Counted from the stretch's first letter, positions 1 to 7,902 are shown. The stretch is DNA of 10,782 nucleotides from Rhodospirillaceae bacterium (GCA_003486725.1 DNGD01000249.1:1-10782), one strand, 5' to 3'. Numbers and translations are program-made. Notes: generated by a model not told the origin, from the letters alone.

Positions 1-446
1 GTTTCAAACCCGATCGCGAAGAACACAACCTCGCGGTTCGGATTTTCTTTGGCGAATGTCACCGCATCGCTTGGCGACAGCACCATCTTGATATCCGCAC
101 CCGCAGCTTTCGCTTTCAAGAGAGAAAGTCTTTGCCCACCTGGTACGCGCATCATGTCGCCATAAGTGCACAGCGTCACATCATATTTTTGCGCCAGTTG
201 AATGGCTGCATCAATCTTGGCCATCGGCAAGACGCACACGGGGCAACCGGGCCCATGGATCATCTTGATTTCGGGTGGCAAAATGTCCGGCAACCCAAAG
301 CGGAAAATCGCGTGCGTATGCCCGCCGCAGAACTCCATAAAGCGAAAAGGCTGACCATCGGGGCGTGCGCCTTTGACTTCCTCTTGAATGGCGGCAGCCA
401 GCTTTTGCGCCAAGCGCTGATCGCGAAACTCTTCGATATACTTCAC
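1..446 (-). CDS. hypD: HypD, hydrogenase Fe(CN)2CO assembly protein (N-terminal part)
   Basis: HypD works with HypC as the scaffold on which the Fe(CN)2CO group of [NiFe]-hydrogenase is put together in the cytoplasm; it receives cyanide from HypE and holds a [4Fe-4S] cluster. The first 148 residues are visible and the rest runs off the left edge (the full protein is usually about 370 residues). The conserved cysteine motifs are present: EFCGGHTH with Cys40, and GPGCPVC with Cys68 and Cys71, matching the essential cysteines of the family. MKYIEEF at the N terminus is also typical. The start is GTG at 446, inside the hypC stop (GTGA overlap of 4 nt), which suggests translational coupling with hypC. 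Family identity is secure; nothing can be said of the missing C-terminal cluster-binding region. Confidence 0.95.
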   Translation of the reverse strand, partial: MKYIEEFRDQRLAQKLAAAIQEEVKGARPDGQPFRFMEFCGGHTHAIFRFGLPDILPPEIKMIHGPGCPVCVLPMAKIDAAIQLAQKYDVTLCTYGDMMRVPGGQRLSLLKAKAAGADIKMVLSPSDAVTFAKENPNREVVFFAIGFE

Positions 447-694
447 GCGTTGCCCTCTTCTGCCGCCGCCGCTGCGCCTGCTGCATAATACTCATCGAAC
501 AGCGCGAGAGTTTTGGCTGCTTCATCCGCATCAACTTTCGACAAAGCAAACCCGACATGCACGATCACGTAATCGCCCACCCCGACATCTTCGACCAGCG
601 ACAGGGAGATTGTGTGATTCACGCCGCTGACATTGGCGACAGCCATATCGCCGTCTAGCAGTTTCGTAATCTTCGCCGGTATCGCAAGGCACAT
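443..694 (-). CDS. hypC: HypC, hydrogenase maturation chaperone
   Basis: Small chaperone (83 residues) that binds HypD during Fe(CN)2CO assembly and then delivers the iron group to the hydrogenase large subunit precursor. The N terminus MCLAIPAKI is the family signature; Cys2 is the residue that binds iron and HypD once Met1 is removed. The OB-fold body is of normal length and continues to about residue 68. The C-terminal tail is rich in alanine and glutamate (YYAAGAAAAAEEGNA) and is probably disordered. The ATG at 694 has a good ribosome site (GGAG, 9 nt upstream, overlapping the end of hypF). It starts 4 nt after the hypF stop and overlaps hypD by 4 nt, so the three genes are almost certainly one transcript. 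Confidence 0.96.
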   Translation of the reverse strand: MCLAIPAKITKLLDGDMAVANVSGVNHTISLSLVEDVGVGDYVIVHVGFALSKVDADEAAKTLALFDEYYAAGAAAAAEEGNA

Positions 695-698
695 GGTT

Positions 699-1781
699 TT
701 ATTCTCCTGTTTTCAGCGCTGCCGCATAGGCTTGCCCCAAGGCGATCGCCGTATCGCCCACCAACATCTGTTTCGGAAGCAAGGGCGTCAATCCGGCGGC
801 CATCATCCCTTGGCTAAGAGATTCCCGCAAGACCTTGTTAAAAAAGCAGCCCCCACACAGGGCTACCTGCTTAATCCCCGTCTGTACACTGGCTTTTTGG
901 GGCCACTCTAAAAGCCCCGCCGCCAGCGTGCCGTGAAATAGGTTGGCTCCTTCTCCCGCCTCGCACTCCACCAACCGTGCCAGCAAAGGCCGCATATCCA
1001 GCACGTCATCCTCAATCTGCCAGCCCTCTGCCATCACCTGCGGCTTTGTGACCATGGATTCAAGCTTCATCGGCGCTTCGCCTTCAAACGTTGCCACGGG
1101 CATGACATTCAGCAAGCCACAGGCTGCGTCGAACAAGCGCCCCGCGCTACTCGTCGGCGGCGCGTTAAGGCCGCGCTGCATCATCATCGCCAGATGGCTT
1201 GCCCCCTCAAACGCCGCATAACGCGTGGCAATTTCATCGCCGCGCCCCATCGCAAAGAGGGCTGCCGCGCCCATCCGCCAAGGTTGCCGTGCCGCAACAT
1301 CGCCCCCCGGTTGGGACAGCGTCCGCAGATGACCCAGACGTTGAAATCCTTTGGTATCGACACGAAGCAATTCACCGCCCCACGCCTCGTTGTTTTTGCC
1401 AAGACCAAAACCGTCCAGCGTTAGCGCCAACACAGGGTGGTCAATCCCATGCTCCGCCATCACGGCAGCGGCATGGGCGTGGTGGTGCTGAATGCCAACC
1501 GTTATATAACCGCTCTCCATCGCCCAACGGGTGCAAGGAAAATCAGGGTGCCAATCATGCGCGATCAGGATCGGCTTTTCTTTGGCCGTATCGATCATCG
1601 CCTGCGCGGTCGTTTGAAAACGCGTGATGGCCTCGACGCTATCCAGTGATCCGTTCTCGCGGCTGATCCACGCCTCATTCCCTTGGATCAGGCACAGCGC
1701 GTTCTTCAAATATGCGCCCACGCCCAAAACAGGCGGCAGCGGTTTTGATAAAGGAATAACGCAGGAAATCAGGTCCGACAT
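699..1781 (-). CDS. hypF: HypF, C-terminal Kae1-like carbamoyltransferase domain only
   Basis: HypF makes the cyanide-ligand precursor: it converts carbamoyl phosphate to carbamoyl-AMP and moves the carbamoyl group to the C-terminal cysteine of HypE. This protein has 360 residues, about half the usual 750. What is present is the Kae1/TsaD-like domain: LGVGAYLKN (20-28), HPDFPCTRWA (78-87), the metal-binding HHHAH (99-103), DGFGLG and WGGE (123-137), PPTSSAGRLFDA (208-219), CGGCFFNK (309-316) and a late VGD (341-343). The acylphosphatase domain, the CxxC zinc fingers and the YrdC-like domain are absent. ATG at 1781 is chosen because GGGG lies 7 nt upstream and it starts one base after the ung stop; a TTG at 1802 would add seven residues inside ung. 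The reading frame is intact, so this is a short form and not obvious decay. Confidence 0.9.
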   Translation of the reverse strand: MSDLISCVIPLSKPLPPVLGVGAYLKNALCLIQGNEAWISRENGSLDSVEAITRFQTTAQAMIDTAKEKPILIAHDWHPDFPCTRWAMESGYITVGIQHHHAHAAAVMAEHGIDHPVLALTLDGFGLGKNNEAWGGELLRVDTKGFQRLGHLRTLSQPGGDVAARQPWRMGAAALFAMGRGDEIATRYAAFEGASHLAMMMQRGLNAPPTSSAGRLFDAACGLLNVMPVATFEGEAPMKLESMVTKPQVMAEGWQIEDDVLDMRPLLARLVECEAGEGANLFHGTLAAGLLEWPQKASVQTGIKQVALCGGCFFNKVLRESLSQGMMAAGLTPLLPKQMLVGDTAIALGQAYAAALKTGE

Positions 1782-1782
1782 C

Positions 1783-2466
1783 TCAGATCCCCACCCAATC
1801 AATGGGCTGCAACGCGTGACCTTCCAAATACGCGTTGGCTTTCATAAAATGACCGCAGCCCAAAAAACCGCGATGCGCGGAAAGCGGCGACGGGTGCGGT
1901 GCTTCCAATACGCAATGGCGCGAGCGGTCGATCACCGCGCCCTTCTTTTGCGCATAGGCACCCCACAGCAAAAATACGACATGCTCGCGGCTATCATTCA
2001 CCGCGCGGATTACAGCGTCCGTAAACGTCTCCCACCCTTTGTTTTGGTGGGATCCCGCCTGCCCCTCGCGCACCGTCAGCGTTGCATTCAAAAGGAGAAC
2101 GCCTTGCTTCGCCCAGCGGGTCAGGTCGCCCGCCCGTTGGATCGGCGCGTTATACTCGGCTGCGATTTCTTTGTAGATGTTGAGAAGGCTGGGTGGCAAC
2201 GCAACGCCCTCTTGCACCGAGAAGCAAAGCCCGTGTGCCTGTCCGCGCCCGTGATAAGGGTCTTGCCCGATGATCACAACGCGCACCTGATTGAGCGGCG
2301 TGCTGTTCAGGGCATTGAAAATATGATCACCGCGTGGAAAAATGGCCTGACCATTGGATTTTTCCTCACGCAAAAACTGCTTGAGGTTTTGCATATACGG
2401 CTTATCGAACTCGCCACCAACAGCGGCAAGCCACGATGGATCAAGTTTGATAGCATCATTGGACAT
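1783..2466 (-). CDS. ung: Uracil-DNA glycosylase, family 1
   Basis: Removes uracil from DNA, the first step of base excision repair after cytosine deamination or dUTP misincorporation. The protein has 227 residues, the normal length for Ung. Catalytic motif GQDPYHG (67-73) carries the general base Asp69 and the uracil-stacking residue region; LLLNATLTV (124-132) contains the uracil-binding Asn; [11 protein letters not shown] (191-201) holds the catalytic His191 and the Leu195 that intrudes into the helix. Start chosen at ATG 2466 giving MSNDAIKLD; a TTG at 2493 would add nine residues, and neither has a strong ribosome site. It ends one base before hypF, so a DNA repair gene leads into the hydrogenase maturation genes, an unusual pairing that may only reflect operon packing. 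Confidence 0.97.
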   Translation of the reverse strand: MSNDAIKLDPSWLAAVGGEFDKPYMQNLKQFLREEKSNGQAIFPRGDHIFNALNSTPLNQVRVVIIGQDPYHGRGQAHGLCFSVQEGVALPPSLLNIYKEIAAEYNAPIQRAGDLTRWAKQGVLLLNATLTVREGQAGSHQNKGWETFTDAVIRAVNDSREHVVFLLWGAYAQKKGAVIDRSRHCVLEAPHPSPLSAHRGFLGCGHFMKANAYLEGHALQPIDWVGI

Positions 2467-2518
2467 GGCGCGAAGGATAGCCCATTCCGGCAATAAAACA
2501 AATAATGTTTATCAGCAA
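2467..2518 (-). other. Short gap between the chemoreceptor gene and ung with an AT-rich palindrome
   Basis: The 52-bp gap contains an AT-rich inverted repeat, ATAAACA and TGTTTTAT around TTATT on the minus strand (about 2492-2511), with one bulged base. There is no GC-rich stem followed by a T run, so no intrinsic terminator for the chemoreceptor gene. No convincing promoter was found either. The ung-hyp genes may be read from the upstream transcript, or the palindrome may be an operator; neither can be decided here. Confidence 0.3.
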
Positions 2519-4111
2519 TTAGTCGTCTTTGCGGGTCGCCACGCTTGAGACAAAACGGTCGATAAAGGCCTTGAGACGCCGCGATTCTTTGTCCAAAGAC
2601 ATGGCCGCCTTGTTGATCTCGTCCGCCGAGCGTGAGGTCAGGCTGGCGGCATCCGACACCTTGACCATACTGGTCGCAATCGTCTGGCCAGAGGTGACCA
2701 CATCGGCCACCTTCCCGCTGATGGCTTGGACATCCTGATCCTGCGCCGTTACCGCACTGTGAACGTCGTCGCTTACGGCGCTTGCGCGGCTGATAGTTTT
2801 TACAATCGAGTTAATGGCGGTCACGGCGCGGTCCATCGCCTCCTGAATGGCCGTCACATGTTCCTGAATTGTTTTTGTTGCGCTTCCCGTTTGTCCCGCG
2901 AGCGTGCGGACTTCCTGCGCGACGACAGCAAAGCCGCGCCCCGCTTCACCTGCACGCGCCGCTTCAATGGTTGCGTTGAGCGCCAGCAAGTTGGTCTGCG
3001 CCGCAATGTTTTCAATCAATGACACCACACCAACAATATCGTTGGCTGTCTGTGCCGATTGTTCGATAAGATGCGAGCTTTTCTCGGCCTCCGATACCGC
3101 CTCGCGGTTGATGGAGAGCGATAGCGTGACCTTTTCATTGATCGCGGCGACTTCTTCGCGGAGCCTCTGCACGGCTTCGGACATTGCGGCGATATTTTCA
3201 GCCGACTGAGTGGTCTCGCTGTCCACGGACTGCGTCTGGGTGCGTGTGTTGTCCGCGTTCTCGGCCATTGTTTTTGCGTTGGCATTCAGCTGCCCGATGG
3301 CGGCTTGGAACGATGATAGAGATGATGTTACGTCGTTGACAAACGTATCGACGGCTTTTGTCGTTTCAAGAGCGTGTTCCTGATCGCGTTTGACGCGCAA
3401 GGTTGTCTCGTTGGATAGTTGATCGCCGCGTATCTTGTTTTGCTTGAACACATCGACGGTCTTGGCCATCGCGCCGATTTCGTCTTGTCTGTCCAGCGCC
3501 GGAATATCGATTGAGGTGTTCCCTTCTGCCAGCGCAAGCATCGTGGTGCGCAGTCGCGCCAGTGGCCGCATGATCATTTGCAATGCGCCGTAAAGCGATA
3601 ACATCGTGGCAAATAACAGCAACAGACCCAGGCCAATATAAAGGTAGGTCATGTGGCGAATTTCTTCATAAAGCGTGTTCTTGGAATAATAGACTTCGAC
3701 CGAGCCGATAGGCTGGCTGTCATAAAGTATGGGAGAAGATGCCTTAACGCTTTCTTCCGGCACGTCCCCAATTTTTTGCTGAACCGCTCCTTGTTGGTCG
3801 ACGATCTGTGCCGCTGCAAAGGCTTTATCAAAGGTTAGCCCTCGCAGCATGCACAAGATCGAATTGGTTTCCATATTCCACACAGGGGCGGCCAAACCCG
3901 TCCCCTGTATTTGAGCAACCAGTTGCGCGCGTTTTTCGAGTTCCTGCGTTCTCTGCGCTGTTACACTTTGAATCTGAAACCACATGGCAGTGCTCATAAT
4001 CGTCACAAGCATGACGACGACGACGAGCATTGTTTTTTGAACAAGATTTACATGTGAAAACAAATTGGAAGCTTTCGATAACAACGTTGAGGATTCAGAA
4101 CTGATGGACAC
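2519..4111 (-). CDS. Methyl-accepting chemotaxis protein with a small periplasmic sensor
   Basis: Transmembrane chemoreceptor of 530 residues that would signal to CheA/CheW. Order of parts: short cytoplasmic N terminus, TM1 (about 28-46), periplasmic sensor of about 105 residues (47-154), TM2 (about 155-177), HAMP (about 180-230), then a long helical signalling domain. The hairpin tip is clear at 366-398 ([20 protein letters not shown] and following GRGFAVVA). The sensor has a pattern (APVWNMETN early, IVDQQGAV, then IGSVEVYYS) suggestive of a single Cache-like fold, but this is inference. No CheR-docking pentapeptide is present at the C terminus. The start is GTG at 4111 with AGGAG 9 nt upstream. 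It lies 15 nt after the binding-protein gene, which suggests that the two work together. No che genes are in the window. Confidence 0.95.
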   Translation of the reverse strand: MSISSESSTLLSKASNLFSHVNLVQKTMLVVVVMLVTIMSTAMWFQIQSVTAQRTQELEKRAQLVAQIQGTGLAAPVWNMETNSILCMLRGLTFDKAFAAAQIVDQQGAVQQKIGDVPEESVKASSPILYDSQPIGSVEVYYSKNTLYEEIRHMTYLYIGLGLLLLFATMLSLYGALQMIMRPLARLRTTMLALAEGNTSIDIPALDRQDEIGAMAKTVDVFKQNKIRGDQLSNETTLRVKRDQEHALETTKAVDTFVNDVTSSLSSFQAAIGQLNANAKTMAENADNTRTQTQSVDSETTQSAENIAAMSEAVQRLREEVAAINEKVTLSLSINREAVSEAEKSSHLIEQSAQTANDIVGVVSLIENIAAQTNLLALNATIEAARAGEAGRGFAVVAQEVRTLAGQTGSATKTIQEHVTAIQEAMDRAVTAINSIVKTISRASAVSDDVHSAVTAQDQDVQAISGKVADVVTSGQTIATSMVKVSDAASLTSRSADEINKAAMSLDKESRRLKAFIDRFVSSVATRKDD

Positions 4112-4126
4112 GCTTTTATACTCCTG

Positions 4127-4900
4127 TTACTGCCAGTCTTTAACGCCATATTTCGAAAGGATCGTCGCAAGTTTGCCGGACTTCCTCATTTCCTCAACGC
4201 CTTTATCCAGCAGTTCAACATATTCTTTGGACTTGGGGTTGGCAGGAGAGAAGGCAATGTGAAGATTGATGGTCGGCAGCGGGCTTTGAATAACCTTTAC
4301 TTTGCCGTCAAGCTTTTGTGTCGTGATTTGGTTCGCCAAAACGTTTCCGTCGTCCAAAACAAGATCGACGCGTTTTGCAACAAGTTTGTTCAGATTTGTT
4401 GTCAACGCGTCATCGCCAGCAGCCGCCTGGACCTTCTTAGGATCGGCCTTGTTCTTTTCAATATAGGCGTTGAGCTCATCCGTGTAGGCATAACCTGCAA
4501 TGACACCCATGGCTTTTCCATCCAAAGACGAAATGTCTTTATAAGAGAACGCATCGTCTGCCCGAACAGCAAAGGTGTTGGCCTGTTTGCCCAATGGCGA
4601 TGCGCCATAGACCAACTCAGGCGCATCATCTTTGGCAGCCCCGACAGCAGCTGAGAACTCTCCGGCCTTCACTTTCTCAAGCGCGCGTGACCATGTCAGG
4701 GTCTGATAATCAACCGTATGCCCCGCTTTTTCGAAAACCTCTTTGGCGATTTCAATCATATAGCCAGGGTTGCTGTCCTTGGGGTCGCAGTTATACGGGC
4801 ACCAGGCATCACCACGAATAGATATAGTGTCCGCCTGTGCAGTAGGGGCAAATGCCATTAAAGACGCGACAAAGGCGCAAGAAAGTGCGAGCTTTTTCAT
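4127..4900 (-). CDS. Periplasmic solute-binding protein, family 3 type
   Basis: Exported binding protein of 257 residues. The signal peptide is MKKLALSCAFVASLMAFAPT followed by AQA, with likely cleavage after Ala23. The mature part has the two-lobe layout of SBP family 3: PGYMIEIAKEVFEKAGHTVD (45-64), W70SRAL, AAVGAAKDDAPE (84-95), DGKAMGVIAGYAY (127-139), RVDLVLDD (177-184) and a C-terminal helix. The arginine that grips the amino-acid carboxylate in classical members (in the T-P-E-R segment) is not seen; the segment reads KDDAPE, so the ligand may not be an alpha-amino acid. A CPYNC pair (Cys34, Cys38) near the mature N terminus could form a disulfide. ATG at 4900 has AGGAG 6 nt upstream. 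There is no permease or ATPase gene nearby, and the next gene is a chemoreceptor, so a sensing role is plausible. Confidence 0.88.
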   Translation of the reverse strand: MKKLALSCAFVASLMAFAPTAQADTISIRGDAWCPYNCDPKDSNPGYMIEIAKEVFEKAGHTVDYQTLTWSRALEKVKAGEFSAAVGAAKDDAPELVYGASPLGKQANTFAVRADDAFSYKDISSLDGKAMGVIAGYAYTDELNAYIEKNKADPKKVQAAAGDDALTTNLNKLVAKRVDLVLDDGNVLANQITTQKLDGKVKVIQSPLPTINLHIAFSPANPKSKEYVELLDKGVEEMRKSGKLATILSKYGVKDWQ

Positions 4901-4994
4901 AAAGTTCTCCTGATTTGTTAAACGCCGGGTATCAGTATATTTTGCAGGTTAATAAAGTCTTACTGTATGTAAAAACCATAAAGAAATTGACAAC
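4901..4994 (-). promoter_or_regulatory. Probable promoter region of the binding protein-chemoreceptor pair
   Basis: This AT-rich 94-bp gap is the only space in front of the binding-protein gene. On the minus strand it contains TTGTCA (4988-4993) and TACATA (4966-4971), 16 nt apart, and nearer the gene a better -10 word TATACT (4934-4939) without a clear -35. No terminator is seen after the upstream membrane-protein gene. The exact start cannot be chosen from sequence alone. Confidence 0.35.
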
Positions 4995-5264
4995 TTATTT
5001 CCTGCGTTTCGTTTTCCATTTAATCCAAAACGCCTTGATCGGCGGCAGCGAAAGCGTCGAGAGGATATAACCAAAGCACGGAATGATCGCATCAACCCAT
5101 GCGCCTTCGGGATGAATGCGCGTCAGCACCAACGCCACCACGACATAAGTCACGCCAAGAATGACGAGGCGTCGTGTCCAACTCGTTTCCCACGCTTTGT
5201 CGAACTCGACCTTCTTGTTGCGCTCTTCAATCACTTGCAAACGTTTTTCAATGGTATGGTCCAT
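4995..5264 (-). CDS. Small membrane protein of unknown function
   Basis: An 89-residue protein that I do not recognise as a named family. It begins with a charged helical stretch (IEKRLQVIEERNKKVEFDKA, residues 4-23) that could form a short coiled coil, followed by WETSWTRR and two hydrophobic segments (about 33-48 and 57-75) joined by a loop with HPEGAW; the C terminus is basic (KWKTKRRK). The pattern fits a two-pass inner-membrane protein with both ends in the cytoplasm. ATG at 5264 has AGGA about 8 nt upstream and starts 3 nt after the acetyltransferase stop, so the two genes are co-transcribed. The compact Shine-Dalgarno and spacing support it as real. Function is unknown. Confidence 0.75.
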   Translation of the reverse strand: MDHTIEKRLQVIEERNKKVEFDKAWETSWTRRLVILGVTYVVVALVLTRIHPEGAWVDAIIPCFGYILSTLSLPPIKAFWIKWKTKRRK

Positions 5265-5267
5265 GGT

Positions 5268-5810
5268 TCAGTCCTTTATCTCGATTAAATAACGGCGACG
5301 GATGCTGCCCCCACAAAAAATAGAAGGCGCTTTGTCCATTATTATGCCGCCTTTGCTCTCGATAGTCTTCCACGACGCAACATTATCTTCATCGCATGTA
5401 ATGAAAATACTGGTTATCCCCCGTGCTCTCATCTTCTGAAGTCCTAATGTCAGAATCGCCTTAGCGTAGCCCTTGCGCATCATGGATGGGCGGATGCCAT
5501 ACCCGATATGACCACCATGCGTTTCAAGAAAGTCGTTCAACTCATAACGAAGGCTAATCGCGCCGATAAAATCCTTATCATCAACCAACCAGTAGTCGTT
5601 AAACGGTACGCGTTTACGCTCGATCCCATCGGGTGGCGTGAAGAAGCCGCCTTGCCGATTAATCCCTTCAAGATGATCGAACGGATCTTTCTCAATCTTT
5701 TGAATTTCCTCTTCTGGCGGAATATCACGGACGCCAATTCGGAAACCCTCCCTCAACGCCGCGATATAAGACGCCAAGTAACGCGTATCTGGCAGAATAA
5801 GACGAAGCAT
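5268..5810 (-). CDS. GNAT-family N-acetyltransferase
   Basis: Acetyl-CoA-dependent acyltransferase of 180 residues; substrate unknown. The GNAT core is visible: strand YWLVDDKDFIGAISLRYEL (73-91), then GHIGYGIRPSMMRKGYAKAI (100-119) with the acetyl-CoA pyrophosphate-binding RKGYA (112-116), helix LTLGLQKMRARG, and the later motif CDEDNVASWKTIESKGG (139-155) with the typical Asn143. The arrangement resembles the predicted acetyltransferases of COG3981. ATG at 5810 has a strong AGGGGG 5 nt upstream. It heads a two-gene unit with the 89-residue membrane protein. An extended -10 word lies about 50 nt upstream, inside the palindromic repeat spacer. Confidence 0.9.
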   Translation of the reverse strand: MLRLILPDTRYLASYIAALREGFRIGVRDIPPEEEIQKIEKDPFDHLEGINRQGGFFTPPDGIERKRVPFNDYWLVDDKDFIGAISLRYELNDFLETHGGHIGYGIRPSMMRKGYAKAILTLGLQKMRARGITSIFITCDEDNVASWKTIESKGGIIMDKAPSIFCGGSIRRRYLIEIKD

Positions 5811-5821
5811 GTTTTCCCCCT

Positions 5822-5909
5822 AAACAAACGGGACTCCCGCTTGCGCGGGAGTGACGGGGTTTTATAGCATTATCCGTCATCCCCGCGAAAGCGGGGATCC
5901 AGTTTGTTT
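5822..5909. repeat. Two facing copies of a 36-nt palindromic repeat
   Basis: Arm 5822-5857 and arm 5874-5909 are inverted copies, matching at 30 of 36 positions by my count, with a 16-nt spacer. Each arm is itself a hairpin: ACTCCCGC-TTGC-GCGGGAGT on the left and ATCCCCGC-GAAA-GCGGGGAT on the right. The mismatches in the stems are mostly paired changes that keep the hairpins intact. The CGTCATCCC edge and GC-rich stem resemble small dispersed palindromes common between proteobacterial genes. The whole could fold as one 88-nt cruciform. Copy number in the genome cannot be seen from here. Confidence 0.85.
5861..5869 (-). promoter_or_regulatory. Extended -10 word in the repeat spacer, upstream of the acetyltransferase
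   Basis: On the minus strand the 16-nt spacer between the two repeat arms contains TGCTATAAA, an extended -10 (TG-n-TATAAt with one mismatch). A nearby GATAAT overlaps the same stretch. No good -35 lies upstream because that space is the GC-rich hairpin arm. It sits about 50 nt before the acetyltransferase ATG and downstream of a terminator, which is where a promoter for that gene is needed. Confidence 0.35.
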
Positions 5910-5919
5910 GTCCAAAAAC

Positions 5920-5948
5920 AAAAAAAGGCCTTGCCCTATGGCAAAGCC
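5920..5948 (-). terminator. Intrinsic terminator T2
   Basis: On the minus strand GGCTTTGCC-ATAG-GGCAAGGCC (5927-5948) forms a 9-bp stem with one G-T pair and is followed by seven T. It ends transcription coming from ftsB or from the promoter at 6110-6150, before the acetyltransferase gene. Read on the plus strand there is no T run, so it works in one direction only. Confidence 0.85.
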
Positions 5949-6040
5949 GTATCTCTTCCCTAAATCCCTGTCTCCCGAAGCTTTAGCGTAGGGAGACCCT
6001 CTACCCTATGCAAAGACTCTCACTTACGACTCCATTGCCC

Positions 6041-6070
6041 AAAAAAAAGGCCTCACCTTGTGGTGAAGCC
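6041..6070 (-). terminator. Intrinsic terminator T1
   Basis: On the minus strand GGCTTCACC-ACAA-GGTGAGGCC (6049-6070) forms a 9-bp stem with one G-T pair, followed by eight T. It lies about 130 nt after the ftsB stop and about 35 nt after the predicted start at 6103. Compared with T2 the stem differs at four positions that form two base pairs (T-A to C-G and G-C to A-T), so pairing is kept. Confidence 0.88.
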
Positions 6071-6109
6071 CTGCCGATCTTTCGCGCCGTTTCATTGTGT
6101 CGCTGTTTT

Positions 6110-6150
6110 ATTATATCACAGACCATATCACAGTTTTTTTCAAAAGTCAA
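6110..6150 (-). promoter_or_regulatory. Promoter with extended -10 and a tandem CTGTGATAT repeat
   Basis: On the minus strand TGATATAAT (6110-6118) is a perfect extended -10 (TG-n-TATAAT). Further up, TTGACT (6145-6150) is a good -35 but is 17 nt from a poorer -10, TATGGT (6122-6127), and 29 nt from TATAAT, so two overlapping promoters are possible. The 9-mer CTGTGATAT occurs twice, at 6113-6121 and 6125-6133, exactly 12 nt apart and covering both -10 elements; this is what an operator for a repressor would look like. No gene follows directly, only the terminators, which supports a small RNA. Confidence 0.6.
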
Positions 6151-6201
6151 GTAAAAAGTGAATTGTGAGGCTGATATTCTCGATCCGTTAACGTTCTCGG
6201 T

Positions 6202-6551
6202 TCATTTTTTTGGTTTAGGTTTTGTATCATTCAGGTTTTCATTCGGCGTCAGAATGATGATCTCGTTAGGTTTGGAATAGTTTAAAAGCTCGCGCGATTT
6301 TTCATCCAGCAGATCGGGATCCATGCTTTGATCGCGTAGCAATTGGGTGCGGTTTTGGAGTTCCTGCCGGTCTTTTTGCAACGTGGAGAGAGTCTTCTCG
6401 GCTGTTTTAATCTCATGCTGCATGCGCAGCATCGCAAACCACCCGCGATCGCCTTGGATCGTGTGGTACAAAAAATACCCGACAATCGCTGCGCCGAGTA
6501 GCGACCACAGCGTTTGTTGTATCCAGCGATGTTTCTTGCGGCGTTTGACCA

Positions 6552-6552
<1 letters not shown>
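6202..6552 (-). CDS. ftsB: FtsB/DivIC-type cell division protein
   Basis: Short bitopic division protein of 116 residues; FtsB joins FtsL and FtsQ in the divisome. The layout fits: basic cytoplasmic start (MVKRRKKHRW), one membrane span (about 13-31), the short GDRGW turn (34-38), a coiled coil (about 39-75) and a C-terminal region with MDPDLLDEKSRELLNYSKPN (77-96). The lysine- and proline-rich tail (TKPKPKK) is not diagnostic. The ATG at 6552 overlaps the last base of the eno stop (TAATG), so translation is probably coupled; eno followed by ftsB is a conserved order in proteobacteria and supports the name. In many alphaproteobacteria pyruvate dehydrogenase genes follow; here T1 and T2 end the unit. 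Confidence 0.88.

Positions 6553-7902
<1,350 letters not shown>

Larger units (their letters stand above)
5920..6103 (-). ncRNA. Candidate small RNA with two possible 3' ends
   Basis: A promoter at 6110-6150 would start RNA near 6103. Stopping at T1 gives about 63 nt; reading through to T2 gives about 184 nt. Between T1 and T2 the RNA contains GTCTCCC and GGGAGAC, a perfect 7-bp stem with a 14-nt loop (about 5974-6001). A segment CTTTGCATAGGG (6004-6015 region) repeats the T2 half CTTTGCCATAGGG, so it could compete for GCAAGG of T2. It matches none of the RNA families I can recall by eye (6S, SRP RNA, tmRNA and RNase P were considered). No convincing ORF lies inside. It may instead be only a leader with tandem terminators; no expression evidence is available. 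Confidence 0.4.

Noticed and set aside
1781..1802. TTG start for hypF at 1802
   Set aside because: It has no ribosome site and would extend the protein into ung; ATG at 1781 has GGGG at good spacing.
1624..2496. 290-codon ORF on the plus strand
   Set aside because: It is antisense to ung and the start of hypF, both of which have complete family motifs; the protein has no recognisable domain.
5822..5909. Repeated GC-rich palindromes as a CRISPR array
   Set aside because: There are only two copies, they face each other, and no regular spacers or cas genes are present.
6025..6093. 23-codon ORF (MKRRERSAGLHH...) on the minus strand within the small-RNA candidate
   Set aside because: It has no ribosome site and reads straight through the T1 stem and T run, giving the sequence expected from a translated terminator.
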